Origin: Lepturacanthus savala
Lineage: Eukaryota; Chordata; Actinopteri; Scombriformes; Trichiuridae
NCBI GenBank assembly: GCA_030544235.1
Contig: CM060466.1
Span: 3,317,592 to 3,381,591 of the forward strand
Direction of reading: 5' to 3'
Length of the DNA stretch: 64,000 bases
This document shows positions 34,750-46,572 of the stretch, piece after piece. Position numbers and translations under genes: made by a program. How positions within the stretch are numbered: the stretch's first letter is position 1; each line of letters opens with the position of its first letter. A model generated the notes under the pieces. It was not told where the DNA came from and did no database searches. It worked only from the letters and a program-made list of their open reading frames with translations.

Positions 34750-34797
<48 letters not shown>
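34750..34797. repeat. (CA)n microsatellite
   Basis: About 23 uninterrupted CA units. Confidence 0.98.
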
Positions 34798-34798
<1 letters not shown>

Positions 34799-35592
34799 CA
34801 CGAGGCGACTAATATCGGAGCTGGGGCTGATTCACGTGTCTCTCCCTCCTTTTTTCGACTGCTCGCTAAGTCATTGATTCCCTTCTATCCTCGGTTCTCT
34901 GGGAGCGGGGTAGTGGGGTTGCCTACATTCAGTCTGTTTCCCCCAGAGAGAAGCGAGATGAGCGAGGAAGAGGAGGAGGAGGAAGAGGAGGCAGGGATTG
35001 AAGGAGAGGAAGTGTGAAGACAGAGAAAGCAGGAAGGTGGCGGCGGGTAGGCCTGGAATGAACCAGGAGAAAAAGAGTAAAACTCCACAGAGTTTATATT
35101 TAACCTGCTTTTTTTTTTTTTTTCCCTCCTCTAGTTGATGCAGAATTTAGATAAATCCCTGAGCACATCTCAGGTTGTTTTTGGGTAGTTTCAGATTCTG
35201 GTATCGTATCTGCTCTCAAACAGCACAAACAGAAGCGATCGATGGGAGATGATGTTGCTCAGGCGTTTAAACGAAAGCCTCAAAACACTCGTATCTGCTT
35301 TTCCCTCCGGCGACATATACATCGGCGTTGAACTCGGATTACTTCTTCCATTCTTTTTTTTTTTGTCTCATTATGTCTTGAGAGTGTGTTCAGGTGGCCA
35401 CGGACAGGCTGGCGAAACTGACATGTGGTGTTGCCATGACGACACATGAGCACAGACATCCGAACAATGGAGCAAGCGGAGAAAATCCATCCCCATCATT
35501 CAATTAGAGGGAGCAATTTTATGATACTGCAAACCCACTTTTTTCTAAATATTAAGTGATTATTGATCATTTTACTAGTAAAACAGTTAATA

Positions 35593-35850
35593 AATATAGC
35601 TGCAAGCAGCAATTAGAGGTCAAGTAGATGCAGTAAAGTCATAGAGATGTTCTTAGTAGCCATATGGAGTTTCATGGTTTGGCTGAGATATAAGGCTACT
35701 ATAACAGCACCCTCTAGAGGTCAAAGGTCTCCAGATTTCTTGAGATTCCTCCCATTGGGGTCTGAAGTTCATGCACCAAGTTTGGTTTTGATACGTGAAA
35801 GCGTTGCTGAGACATGAACTTTTCAAAATTCAAAATTTCGCTTCAATTTT
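35593..35850. repeat. Teleost dispersed repeat (atagctgcaagcagcaatta)
   Basis: Begins atagctgcaagcagcaatta and contains caagtttggttttgatacg; this is a widespread fish repeat by recall and is related in style to 4901-5317. Class unknown. Confidence 0.65.
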
Positions 35851-36007
35851 ACTTTTCTGTTTTTCATGCTGCATTTACTCTTAAAGATTTGTAGCCGACA
35901 GCTCTGGAATTACAGGATAAGTAGTTTTACATATTTTGTTTCCCCTCAAAACATAACCTCTACCTCACAGTGAGAGAACAGCTTGTTTCCATTAGCAGCT
36001 TAGGTCT

Positions 36008-36500
36008 TCCAGCCAACCGCCCGTTACTCATGGTGTCCCCCAGGGCTCAGTTCTTGGACCATTAATGTTCTTTAATTAATTCTCCGTCTTGGACATATTA
36101 TTTGCCAGTTTTCTACATGCAGAGTGCTTAAATAGTCAGTGAACGTATTATTATTATTATCAACTTACATGTAATTTAACATTTCATGGAGGAAAAGGAG
36201 TTTAGATGATGAAGCTGGTAGATTTCTCAGCGTTGTACAGTAGAGTTTTGAGTTTTTGTGTCTTGTGTTGGACACACATTGAAAAGCATCACGTCTCTCT
36301 TTCCCGCTATGTTGCAGACTCTCAATCACACCTTTATTACATCCCATATTGATTACTGTAATGCCCTTCTCCACGGTTTACCCAATCAGGCGTTAAACAG
36401 ATTACCGTATGTCCTGGATTCCGCTGCAGGAGTTCTCTGTGCTACACACCATCCTGAGAAGCTGCACTGACTTCCAGTTAAAGAGAATTTAACCCCCCAC
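36008..36500 (+). pseudogene. LINE reverse transcriptase remnant (L2/CR1/Rex-like)
   Basis: VTHGVPQGSVLGPLMF is encoded at 36023-36070; VPQGS..GP is the hallmark of reverse transcriptase domain 4. In another frame at about 36305-36490, SHIDYCNALLHGLPNQALNR and LPYVLDSAAGVLC, ending LPVK, match the C-terminal region of L2/CR1/Rex-type LINEs (SRLDYCNALL.GLP). The catalytic palm between them is deleted and frames are broken, so it is dead. The exact clade is not resolved. Confidence 0.85.
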
Positions 36501-36690
36501 AGTTTTAACTGAGTTTTCTCCTCCTTCAAATTAAAAAAAAATGCATCTAACACCTGAAGAAAGCCAGTTTGGAGGCAAAGCTAACCATGGTAGGAATCAG
36601 GACAATATTTAAACAGGAAAACAGTTCATTCCTACTTCAAGCATGAAAAGTCTTTACAGCATAGTCAAAGTATTCTCTTAATTTCAGAAA

Positions 36691-36880
36691 ATAAGCTATG
36701 CAGGTGCAAGATATCACCACCAGGTGGCCCCAAAAATTCAAACTGATGAAACCAACTTCTGCTCATCTACTCATGATGCCATTCCCAACATTCACTGAAA
36801 ATCTGATGAAAAAACGTCCAAAACTTTTTGAGATATTTTGCTAACAAACAAATGATAAACATAACCTCCTTGGTGGAGGC
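36691..36880. repeat. Second copy of the 6711-6980 repeat
   Basis: Shares agctatgcaggtgcaagata, tcaccaccagg and cctccttggtggagg with the intron 1 copy; the (GACA)n is not expanded here. Confidence 0.8.
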
Positions 36881-37492
36881 AGTAAGGCACCAATTTGGGA
36901 TTTTTTCCTAGAGTCATATCTCACTGCCTGAGGAGCCTGTGGCATGAATATAAATACCCTCCTTTGAATATTTTCAGTAACAAAATCACTTGTACGGATT
37001 TCTCTTCCCAGCTATGTCACTACCAAGGCATTATTGCACTGTATTTGCACCCATATTGCTATGCTATTGTTGCTACGTGCAATGTGTCGCAATAAAATGT
37101 CTCACATTTTTCCTGTCGCACGATTTATTGTTCTGTCAAAGAAACAGAAAACTCTCCACACGTAGATTTTATCCTCTAGAAATAGGTGAATAAGTGGAAT
37201 ACAGTGCTGACTCTTCCTCGCACCAAAAGGTTAGCGGTTAGCTTGGGCTAGCATGGTAGCAGCACTACCAATTTAATTGCAATAGCAGAGTTTCAACCTG
37301 GTGCATATTCATAAGTAATATTCTAAAAAATGTGGCTAAATTATCAAGATTTGAACCCAAGTCAATCAATAATACTACTCTATCTGCAAATATCCTGGAT
37401 TTAAGCTGCAGTGGTTGTAGTTTTCACTTCTCTCAGTTGCTCACTGTTCCTCTGACGCCATCTTCTTTCTTTATTTCTGTCTCCGTCTACAG

Positions 37493-37607
37493 GTGTTTCC
37501 CGTCTGGATGATCAAATATTCATCAACCGTAACCCCGGCGTTCCGTCTGTTGTGAAGTTCCACCCCTTCAACACCTGCATCGCTGTGGCCGACAAGGACA
37601 GCATCTG
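37493..37607 (+). CDS. rptor: rptor exon (window exon 7): start of WD40 blade 1
   Basis: The exon begins in phase 1 after ctccgtctacag and ends in phase 2 (TG of a Cys codon) before gtcaga. It encodes VSRLDDQIFINRNPGVPSVV, then KFHPFNTCIAVADKDSI. This matches human ITRLDDQIFLNRNPGVPSVV and what follows at about residues 1010-1046, where the C-terminal WD40 propeller begins. SVVKFHPFNTCIAVADKD gives the first beta strands of blade 1. The donor is weak (ATCTG|gtcaga) but is confirmed by the split Cys codon, completed by the T at the next acceptor to give CFWDWEKG. The downstream intron is only 104 bp, so exons 7 and 8 may be recognised together by intron definition. Confidence 0.97.
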
Positions 37608-37711
37608 GTCAGAGATGAGGCGCCACACACACTCACCGCTGGTTTAATATGTTAAACACAATCTGTGATGTCTACGGATGGTTTTCTAAAGATCGTGTGT
37701 GTTCGTTGTAG
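37608..37711 (+). other. rptor intron 7 (104 bp)
   Basis: Short intron (gtcaga...gttgtag) splitting the Cys codon of SICFWDWEK. The donor is a poor match to consensus but the reading frame requires it. Confidence 0.95.
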
Positions 37712-37836
37712 TTTTTGGGACTGGGAGAAAGGAGAGAGGCTGGACTACTTCTACAACGGGAACCCTCGCTACACCCGCATCACAGCCATGGAATACCTGA
37801 ACGGACACGACTGTTCACTGCTGCTCACTGCTACAG
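37712..37836 (+). CDS. rptor: rptor exon (window exon 8): WD40 blades 1-2
   Basis: After gtgttcgttgtag the exon supplies the T that completes Cys, and it ends in phase 1 before gtccga. It encodes FWDWEKGERLDYFYNGNPRY, then TRITAMEYLNGHDCSLLLTAT. FWDWEKG closes blade 1 with the typical WD-type dipeptide, and TAMEYLNGHDCSLLLTAT begins blade 2. The match to human (EKGEKLDYFHNGNPRYTRVT) is almost complete, with K/R, H/Y and V/I exchanges. Raptor's propeller is at the outer end of the mTORC1 lobe. Immediately downstream is an A-rich satellite of about 0.85 kb. Confidence 0.97.
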
Positions 37837-38094
37837 GTCCGAAACACACACACAGGATTTTAGGATCCGATTTTAAGGGTTTTCGACAATGAACTAGGAA
37901 TATAAGATCAAAACCACAGACATCAGTCCGATGTTTAGCTGATCTTCTCTGAAAAATGACTTCTTGTGATGCTCTGTTTGTAGAATGATATCAAATTTAC
38001 ACAGTTTTTGAAGCTATTACTGGACCAAATTAAAGAAATTCCCAAACTTATGTACTACTAAGGCTGTGGAAGTAAATCAGTGGCATCGGATTTT

Positions 38095-38935
38095 GAAGAG
38101 GAGTCAGGAGGAGAGAAAAAAAATTGTGCTTGAAATGCAAGTGTAAAAAAAATAACAAAAAAAAAAAAAAAAATCTCAAAAAATTTAAATAAAAAAAATG
38201 TTTTTTTTCCTAAAATTCAGTGTAAAATATTTAATATCTCAAAAAAATTTAGAAGCAAAAAAAATTGCGCTTGAAATTCAAGTATAAAAGAAAAATCTCA
38301 AAAATAACAATAAAAAAAATTTCAATTTAAAAAAAACATTTTTTTTCCTAAAATTCAGTGTAAAATATTTAATATCTAAAAAAATTTCATGTCTTAAAAG
38401 TTTAGAAGCAAAAAAAATTGCACTTGAAATTCAAGTATAAAAGAAAAATCTCAAAAATAACAATAAAAAAACAATATCTCAAAAAATTTCAATTAAAAAA
38501 AATTTGTTTGCTAAAATTCAGTGTAAAATACATAATATCTAAAAAAATTCATGTCTCAGGAATTCAGAAGCAAAAAAAAATTCGCTTGGAATTCAAGTGT
38601 AAAAATATAATAATAAAAAAAAAAATATTTAAAAAAATTTCAATTTAAAAAAATATTTTTTTTGCTAAAATTCAGTGTAAAATATTTAATATCTCTAAAA
38701 ATTTAATGTCTAAAAAATTTAGAAGCAAAAAAAATTCCACTTGAAATTCAAGTATAAAAGAAAAATCGCAAAAATAACAATAAAAAAACAATATCTCAAA
38801 AAATTAAATTTTTAAAAAATACTTTTTTTTACTAAAATTCAGTGTAAAATATTTAATATCTCAAAAAATGTCAAAAAAAATTTAGAAGCAAAAAAAATTG
38901 CGCTTGAAATTCAATGCAAAAGAACAAAAACTCAG
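38095..38935. repeat. A-rich satellite, ~158-bp monomer, ~5-6 copies
   Basis: The phrase agaagcaaaaaaaattg, followed by cgcttgaaattcaagt, starts at about 38251, 38404, 38566, 38721 and 38884 (spacing 153-163 bp), with ctaaaattcagtgtaaaata and tttaatatctcaaaaaa between. A diverged first unit lies at about 38110. Confidence 0.9.
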
Positions 38936-38974
38936 TGCTAAAAATTCAAATAAGTGACGTCAGGTTTTAAATCT

Positions 38975-39007
<33 letters not shown>

Positions 39008-40173
39008 TACAACCACAGATTTTTTTTGCCACTGAATTGTTAAATAAATTCAGTGTAAAATCTCTCAAAAATTTTAAGGACAAAAAAACGTCTCAAAATT
39101 TCAATTAAAAAAAAAATCAATATTTCAATTTTAAAAAGCCAATTTTTCTCAAAAAAATGTCTCAAAAATTCTGTGTCAACATCTTGGTAAACAGAAGAGA
39201 AGCAATTCAGAGACCAAAAAAATTATTCTTAAATTCAATGCAAAAAAAAATGTTTGTGCTAAAACGTTTAACTTCCACATAAGCCTCCATATTCCTAAAT
39301 GTAAGTGATGTCTGATGAATGTCTTATACTGTTTTAACAAAGTTTTACTGGATTGATTTAAAAAATTCCAAATCTCCTGAGTCTCCAGACGCTTCACTTA
39401 CACATTAATGTACAAATTCCTATATAAACACTCAGGTTAGATAATAGAAATGTTCCTGGAGTGAGAAGGTCAGTAGAAAACTGCAACAACAAGCCTTAAA
39501 CACTTGACTCTTACCCTCACAAACACACACCAAGCACCTGTGTGTGTGTTCATCATCTTAGTTACCCTCCATGGTTGAATCCTGTAGAAAACACAGAAAC
39601 ACACATTTATTTAGTCTCGTCTTTCCAGCGGTTTCTCCTGCACCTTCTGAAACCTTGATAAAAGCCTCAGGGGTTAATAAATTTAAATTCCATCTCATCA
39701 AAATGTAATGTGCACTTCAGCTTTTCTCCATCAGTCATGCTATGAGGGATGTCAGGGAGGACATTAGTTATAAAAAAAAATATACAGCATTAAAAAAGTA
39801 AAACGCGGAGCGTAAATCAAGCGGAGACTTTTATGGGTTGTAATAGCTTCCTCGTAAGAGTGCACGGACGTGTTTGATGTTCAGCTCTGTGTCTCAGCCG
39901 TGTTTCAGCTCCGCTGCTCTCACATAGAGACGTCAGGCCTCAGGCTGGTGGAACGGAACAAAACATTCCAGCCGTCGGTTTATAGTTTGGTGAGCGGGTC
40001 CATGGTTCGATTTTCAGTCCAGCAGAAATAAAAAAAGACAGAAAAATGGGAAAATAGTAGTAAATAGTAACATGTCCAAACAACAACTCTACTATTACAG
40101 AAAGAGTTTAGTTGTGCTGCAGTGTAGTGATGATGGCTGCAATACTCCATGAGCCTGGGTAACCAGGGGAACC

Positions 40174-40242
40174 AGCGTTACCATGGTTACCATGGTAACG
40201 CTACCATGGTTAGTAAATGATTACCATGGTTAGTAAATGATG
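40174..40242. repeat. Palindrome and 20-bp tandem duplication of X-box-like motifs
   Basis: agcgttaccatgg (40174-40186) and ccatggtaacgct (40190-40202) are perfectly complementary around tta. This is followed by two copies of taccatggttagtaaatgat. The gttaccatggtaac core matches the RFX X-box pattern. Confidence 0.85.
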
Positions 40243-40329
40243 CTACACCTGAGCCAAAAACTCTCTGAGTGGAACTTCAGCGCTAGAATTATTGTTCCAC
40301 ATGTCACAGTAAGTAAATCATTCAACGAG

Positions 40330-41138
40330 AGCTGCAACCGAAGTTTATTTTGATAAGTGATTAATCTATTGATTATTGAATTTTACTAATTAATCTTAAT
40401 AATTAATAATCAGATTTGTGAAGCTGGAACCAGAGAATTTCTTTGAAATGACTCAGATTTATTGGTCAATTTATCAAAATAGTTGATAATTAATGTGATA
40501 GTTGGCAACTAATCAGGAACTCTATTACAGTGGGTAAGTAGGCAGGGGGTTTTATTTTGAAAATCACTGATTTCCTGTCTGGGTTGCTTTGTGAGAAATT
40601 AAAGAGGCTTCATCATCAATCAGTAGATTTGAGAAGCTGGAACAAGATAAATGAGACGTTTTCTTCTTTAAAATGACTTAAATTGTTTAATTAAGTCATT
40701 AAAATAGCAACTTAATCGACTAAAGGAGTTGTTGGTTTTCTTGCAAAGGGACAATATGAAGTATTAACATTTAGTGTGATGCAAAGACTCTGAAAACAGA
40801 CGTAACATCCAGAATTGTCTCTTTTGTGATTATATCTGAATGTGAGTGATTTGTGAAGCTGGAACCAGAGAATTTGGACATTTTCTTCTTAAAAATGACT
40901 CGAATCGATTAATCAATTATTTAAAAAGTTAATATAAGAGTTGGCAACTAATCAATTAATCATTAAAGCTCTATTACAGTGGGTAAGTAGGCATCTAGTG
41001 TTTTATTTTGAAAATTGACCGGTTCATTTGTGGCTTTCCTGTTTGACTCAGATTTAAGGAGGTGGAACCAGAGTTTGGACATTTTCTTCCTAAAAAATGA
41101 TTCAAATGGTTTAATCAGCTGATCGTTGCAGCTCTAAT
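40330..41138 (+). repeat. Copies of the gagaatttggacattttc repeat family, ending at the exon 9 acceptor region
   Basis: Two or three partial copies: gctggaaccagagaattt at 40421, agctggaaccagagaatttg at 40857, ggtggaaccagagtttggac at 41060, and the family end gatcgttgcagctctaat at 41121-41138, 32 bp before exon 9. Confidence 0.75.
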
Positions 41139-41170
41139 TGTGATTTCTTTCCTGTGTCTCTGTCTCCTAG

Positions 41171-41272
41171 ACGACGGAGCGCTGCGTATCTGGAAGAACT
41201 TCGCCGACCAGAAGAATCCAGAGATGGTGACGGCGTGGCAGGGCCTGTCCGACATGCTGCCCACCACCAGAG
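41171..41272 (+). CDS. rptor: rptor exon (window exon 9): WD40 blades 2-3
   Basis: The exon follows ctctgtctcctag, completes an Asp codon, and ends in phase 1 before gtcagc. It encodes DDGALRIWKNFADQKNPEMV, then TAWQGLSDMLPTTR. DDGALRIWKNF closes blade 2; MVTAWQGLSDML opens blade 3. Compared with human as I recall it (FADLEKNPEMV), the fish has FADQKNPEMV, one residue shorter in the surface loop between blades, which I expect to be tolerated. A dispersed repeat ends about 32 bp before the acceptor and seems to supply the branch point sequence. The following intron is the longest in the window (21.8 kb). Confidence 0.97.
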
Positions 41273-41564
41273 GTCAGCCCTCCGCCAGCGCTCACAGTAA
41301 AGACCAAAGCTCTATTCTAATCCACCCATAAACCCATAGCACCTCCATAGTAAACCTAGATATACATGACAAAGGCTAGAAGGCTCATCCAACGTCCCCA
41401 CCGGCGGCCATCTTACGACAGGGAGCTCACCCATCCATAACAATGTATTTTAATGGTGCGATGTTCTTTTAAACGACTGAAACTTGTTCAATTTTCAGCC
41501 GATTTTCAAACGGTTTGGTTTGTTATAAACGTCAGAGACTGAGTGATTGACAGCACTCAGCAAA

Positions 41565-41625
41565 TGACCAATCAGGGGTCATTTGCTGACCCCTGATTGG
41601 TCATTTGCTGACCAATCAGGGGTCA
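41565..41625. repeat. Three alternating 17-bp inverted units with CCAAT boxes
   Basis: TGACCAATCAGGGGTCA (41565-41581), its exact inverse TGACCCCTGATTGGTCA (41587-41603), then the forward unit again (41609-41625), each separated by tttgc. Each unit has a CCAAT/ATTGG box and a GGGGTCA nuclear receptor-like half-site. Confidence 0.95.
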
Positions 41626-42739
41626 GTCACTAAAAACTTAGTATTTAGCATTAACAGCCAGGATTTCTGTCCAGATGTGGACTGGAGATTCCATTTACCA
41701 GCACCTGATTAGCATTTAATCATCGTTTTATTAACTCCAAACCAGACAACAAGCAACAAGAGTAGTTAATTGACCAGTTGGTGTCATACGTTGGCTCAGT
41801 TTTACTCTTTTTGCTGTTTTACGGAGGTAAAATGTCACCATTTCTCAGTGAATTTAATTCATATAAAGCATTGAAACTGCAAAAAGCAACATATGAATAT
41901 AGACCCTAAATGCAAAATGTCAAAATAATCAAATATGTTTAGAAATCGTATTGTATTTGCATTTAATTGCATTTTAATCTTTGTGAGGTGGCTGTTTACA
42001 TTCATTTCACTGTGTAATTTACCATGTGGACCAAATCAAACCTTAATAACCGTGTGTAAAATCAAGTTTTCAGTGAGTATTTGAGTTTGTATCTTAATGT
42101 TTAATACATCAGCTCAGACGGTTTCCCTGTAGCAAGATGGCCGCCGGGCGAGGACACTGGAGTTTATTGCTGTGAGACATTCAGCCTTTCTGATGTATAT
42201 GTAGTAAATCATCAGCTGTCACATCTCCATCCCCCCATCCAAACCCAGGTAGGGCAGCATATAACAGCTGCACATTTCCTGCATTTGCTCCGTTTTATAT
42301 TAATTCAGACGGATATTTAGAACTTTTATAGCAATCGATTGGTGCGGTAGCTTCAGAAAATGAAGGAAAACCAAAGTTGTAGCTGCAGGAGAGTAGAGAT
42401 GAGTTTTATCACTTATGAATTCAACTTTTTTATTTGTAGGAGGAAGGTGGTATAATCTCTAAAAGTTACAGTCTGGCTTTTAAACTGCCCTATTAAAGCA
42501 CAACGGAGGTTAAAGTGCTGATATTGGCTGATATCGGTCATATTTTTTGCTTTAATACTTTCGTTATTTATTCAGGAGGTAGTTCACGTTCACACCTGGA
42601 AGCTGCTCGGCGTTTTTTAGTTTTTAGTCGCTCGGTGGTAAAGAAGGAGGAACAAGTGCTGCTGTTTCACATCAAGGATCCTTAAACTCATGAAAACCAG
42701 ACCTCAGAACCCACATCACAAGATCTGTGCTTCAAGAAG

Positions 42740-43975
42740 TGTAAATAAATAAATAAAATATATATAAATAAGACACGACATGAATAAATACACTAGTAAA
42801 TGTCCATATTTATTTAATTTTACATTTTATTTATTTAATTTCAGATGTATATATTCACTCATTTTCCCCCATTTTCACCTCAATATATAAAACGGAAAAT
42901 AATAAATTATAAATAATAATTTTTAAATTAAATGCGAAAGGAAAATAACACAAACATAATAGGAAAAAATGCTATAAATAAAATTAATTTCTTTTTATTT
43001 AAAATTATGGAAGTCCTCTGTAAAATAAAATAATAAAAAATAGGAAGAATCCTCAGGAAGAGAAACAGGAGGATTCCTCTTTAATTACTATTATCAAGAA
43101 TAAATAAATGAGTCAGTACATGAATAAATATACCAGTAAATGTCCATATTTATTTAATTTTCCATTAAATTAATTCATGAATTTATTTGTTGATTTTTCA
43201 TTTTATTAATTATTTTCAAACGTATATATTCACTCAGCCCAATCATTTTCATATCAATGTATAAAATGGAAAATAATAAATTATAAATAATACATTTTAA
43301 AATTAAATGCAAAATGAAAATAACACAAACATAATAGGAAAAAATTCTATAAATAAAATTAAATAAAAAAAAAATAGGAAGAGAAACAGGAGGATCCCTC
43401 TTCACTTACCATTATCAAGAATAAATAAATGAGTCAGTACATGAATAAATATACTAGTAAATGTCCATATTTATTTAATTTTCCATTAAATTAATTCATG
43501 AATTTATTTATTTGTTGATTTTCCATTTTATTTATTTATTTTCAAACGTATATATTCACTCAGCCCAATCATTTTCATATCAATGTATAAAATGGAAAAT
43601 TATAAATAATAAATTTTAAAATTAAATGCAAAATGAAAATAACACAAACATAATAGGAAAAAATGCTATAAATAAAATTAATTAATTTTTTTATTTTAAA
43701 TTATGTAAAAAAAAATCACAAAAAATTTTAACACAGGGAAAAAATAGGAATAATAATAATAATCGTAAATGTGAATGAATAAATATACTAGTAAATGTCC
43801 ATATTTATTTAATTTTACATTCAATTATTTCATGAATTTATTTGTTTGTGTACTATTTTTTAAGTTTAGAGGATTTTCCATTTTATTTATCTATTTTCAC
43901 ATCATTAAATGCAAAAAGGAAAATAACACAAACAAAATAAAATACCATAAATTAAATAAATGTACTTTTTTAATT
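42740..43975. repeat. AT-rich satellite, ~330-bp monomer, ~4 copies
   Basis: The phrase tgaataaatacactagtaaa, followed by tgtccatatttatttaattt, starts at about 42780, 43121, 43442 and 43776, with ataacacaaacataatagga and ttcatatcaatgtataaaat in each unit. Confidence 0.9.
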
Positions 43976-44240
43976 TTATATATATATATACAAATGATCC
44001 AAGTCAAGTCAATTTTAATTGTTCAATCCCTGAATCACAAAAATAACTTTACCAGGGGAAAAAATAGGCAGATGATGTGTGAACAGGATGGAAATAACAC
44101 ATTTAGAACAGGAAAAGAGTCGAGTATGACATTAATTATAAAAGCAGGAATATATTGATTCGTGGTGTATGTGGAGGATGATCATCAGACCCTCCAGCTA
44201 CAGGACGACTCCCACATTCTGTCATAGAGAAAATAAATTC

Positions 44241-44330
44241 AGGGTTCCCACACGTCCTGGAAAACACTGGAAATAAAGGTCAAAAGTCCTGGAAATTATC
44301 AAGTTATCCTGGAAAATAGCAGCATAATAG
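44241..44330. repeat. Dispersed repeat (agggttcccacacgtcctgg)
   Basis: agggttcccacacgtcctgg and the repeated cctggaaa phrases match a widespread vertebrate and teleost repeat of unknown class. Confidence 0.55.
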
Positions 44331-45719
44331 CACCCTGTTACATTGCTTATTACCACTGTTATTAATAATAATAGTAATTAGAGAAATTTGACTTTATTCA
44401 AGAGTCGTTATCCTGGATAATAAGATAATAAATAGAGGTACATGTTAATATTGTTAATAAATAAAAGGTATCGCTTGTTCAGGCCCATATTAACTTGTTT
44501 CTGTAACTTGTAGCAGTGGGAACTTTGAGAAGCGCTGCTATAAGACCTCATCACTGAGGAATACATGAAGTCCACACTTGGTTCTTGGGCTTTTTCCTGC
44601 CGATCTGGTCTTTATTTAGCTCCATCTAGTCAGAACCGATGTGGCTAACTTCCTGCTGCTGTGACACCTGCCATCATCACACGTCATTCACACCTGCTGA
44701 AGTTTGACTCCATCACAAGTCCACATTAAAATGAACCATAAAATACTGTTTAAACCAAAAAAAAACAGCCGTATTAATGATTGTTGTAGTGTTGTTTATG
44801 TTGTAAGTAGAATCTCAGCCTGTGGACGTCACTTGTGTATATTTCATGAGGCAGATATAGTCGTATCTGGACCAGAAATGACACTGGCACCTGTCAGGAG
44901 TTATTTACCTTCTTCTGGTTTACCTCCACGCTGTCAACTCTCTCCCAGCTCCACACCTTTCCATCACTCTGCCTCAGGCGTTTGCATTCAGCCACAGTTT
45001 CTGTGTCACGGATGGTTTTTCTGGGGGGAAAAACACTGTGACAGCTGCAGGAAGAGTTTACTGTACGTTTCTATGAATGTTTGACCCTTTTATGACCCGT
45101 TTAAATGAAATTCCCCAAAAAAAAATGAACTTACCTGTTTGTGTTGACCATAGACAGAATTCCACAAAGTTTCCCCCCCCAAAAAAATCTTTGTAAACAC
45201 AAATAAATAATTTATACTATTAAAGAAATGTTAAATAAATGCACAATTTCATTCCTCAAAGTGGTTTGGTTCAGCTGCTGGTTAAGATCACACCTAATGA
45301 TCGTTAACGAGCTCTAACGATGGAAGTTACCATAGCAACAGCAATTAGGACCTGCTCCTCCATCGAAGATTTTACTAGAGTCACCCTCATTTATCATTAT
45401 CTTATTTGCCTCATGTATAAATAGGTCAGTGACAAATAATGATTGTAATATAATAAGAAAGTTAAATAAAAACATAGTTTATTTAAAAATCCATTTGTAT
45501 CATCGTACAAAAATCTGAATTTTGTGTTTAACTAAAAAAGAATGATAAATTTTAAGTATATAATCCACCTATAATATAAATCTAATTAGTAGAATATAGA
45601 ACATTGCTATAACTATTAATATACTTTTAATATCATGGTTTAAAACATGTTGAGGGCTCAAACCTGCAGTTGTAAAAAGGAGAAAAGGCTCAGATTATTA
45701 CAGTAGTAGAGTATTTTCC

Positions 45720-46215
45720 CCCAATACCTTAAAAAGCTTAAATTCTGATATCTGGGTCTTAATATTTGTGCAGTGTCTTTTAGTGAAAAATATATTTTAT
45801 ATATATATGTAGTAGACATTAAATCTATTGAATCCTATGAGCCTTTAAGTCTATGACTGTTGTTTTATACTTAAAATAAAAAACACCCTTTTTTCTGACA
45901 TTATAGTTGATAACTTTTTACATTTTAGGCAAAAAAAAACTCCTGGAAAGAGTTTTTTTTATTTAGATTATAATGATTTTCCACCCTGACATGTGTATAT
46001 ATGTATTTAATCATTCAAATCTCTAGAATAATCCCCCAAAAAACGATTTTGGACATGGGATAAATAGTATTTTTGTTTACTATAATAGTCATTAAAATGC
46101 TTTTCTCTCCAAAGAAAATTGTACAAAATTTTAAAAATAGAGAATAATTAGGGACTCAACTATTATAATTATATGCATTAAATCTTGGGTTTAAATTGGT
46201 TAATCTGTGTTTGTA
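45720..46215. repeat. Related copy of the 1020-1290 repeat
   Basis: Same orientation as the intron 1 copy; more complete, ending gggtttaaattggttaa. Confidence 0.65.
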
Positions 46216-46572
46216 GCAGCCAATAATGTAATAATTTGCCTTCTTTATTTAAAGTGTAATAGGACAATAACATAATAAAAGTGCTGAAACAATAAAGTAA
46301 TAGAAAAAACTTGTTTGCAAATATAATAAGGTATTAAACTATTAGAAAAAAAGTTATTACCTTAGCAGAAAAAAAACAGAAAAACACAGTTTCATTCAAT
46401 GATATGGAATTATATGAATTATATAATTATATGCATGAAATCTCTGAAAGTAATCTGGGTTTAAATGGGTTAATTCACATATAAATGAACAAACTAAACG
46501 GTAAATGTGTTTCATGTCGCGTCCAGAAATGAATCTCTGAAAACGTCCTGCCCCCTTCAATAAAACAGTATT

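Larger units (their letters stand above)
32094..37492 (+). other. rptor intron 6 (5,399 bp)
   Basis: GT-AG intron (gtgggc...tctacag). Contains piggyBac-like MITE copy 1, the right arm of the inverted repeat, a C30/CA tract, unique GC-balanced sequence (34800-35480), a teleost dispersed repeat (35593-35850), a LINE remnant and a second GACA-type repeat copy. 33520-34520 and 36900-37480 are AT-rich with nothing recognised beyond a possible retroposon end at 37030-37110. Confidence 0.9.
37837..41170 (+). other. rptor intron 8 (3,334 bp)
   Basis: GT-AG intron (gtccga...tcctag). Holds an A-rich satellite (38095-38935), more A-rich sequence and a (TTA)n to 39180, mixed unique sequence (39400-40130), a palindromic X-box-like cluster (40174-40242) and copies of the gagaatttggacattttc repeat up to the exon 9 branch point region. 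Confidence 0.9.
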
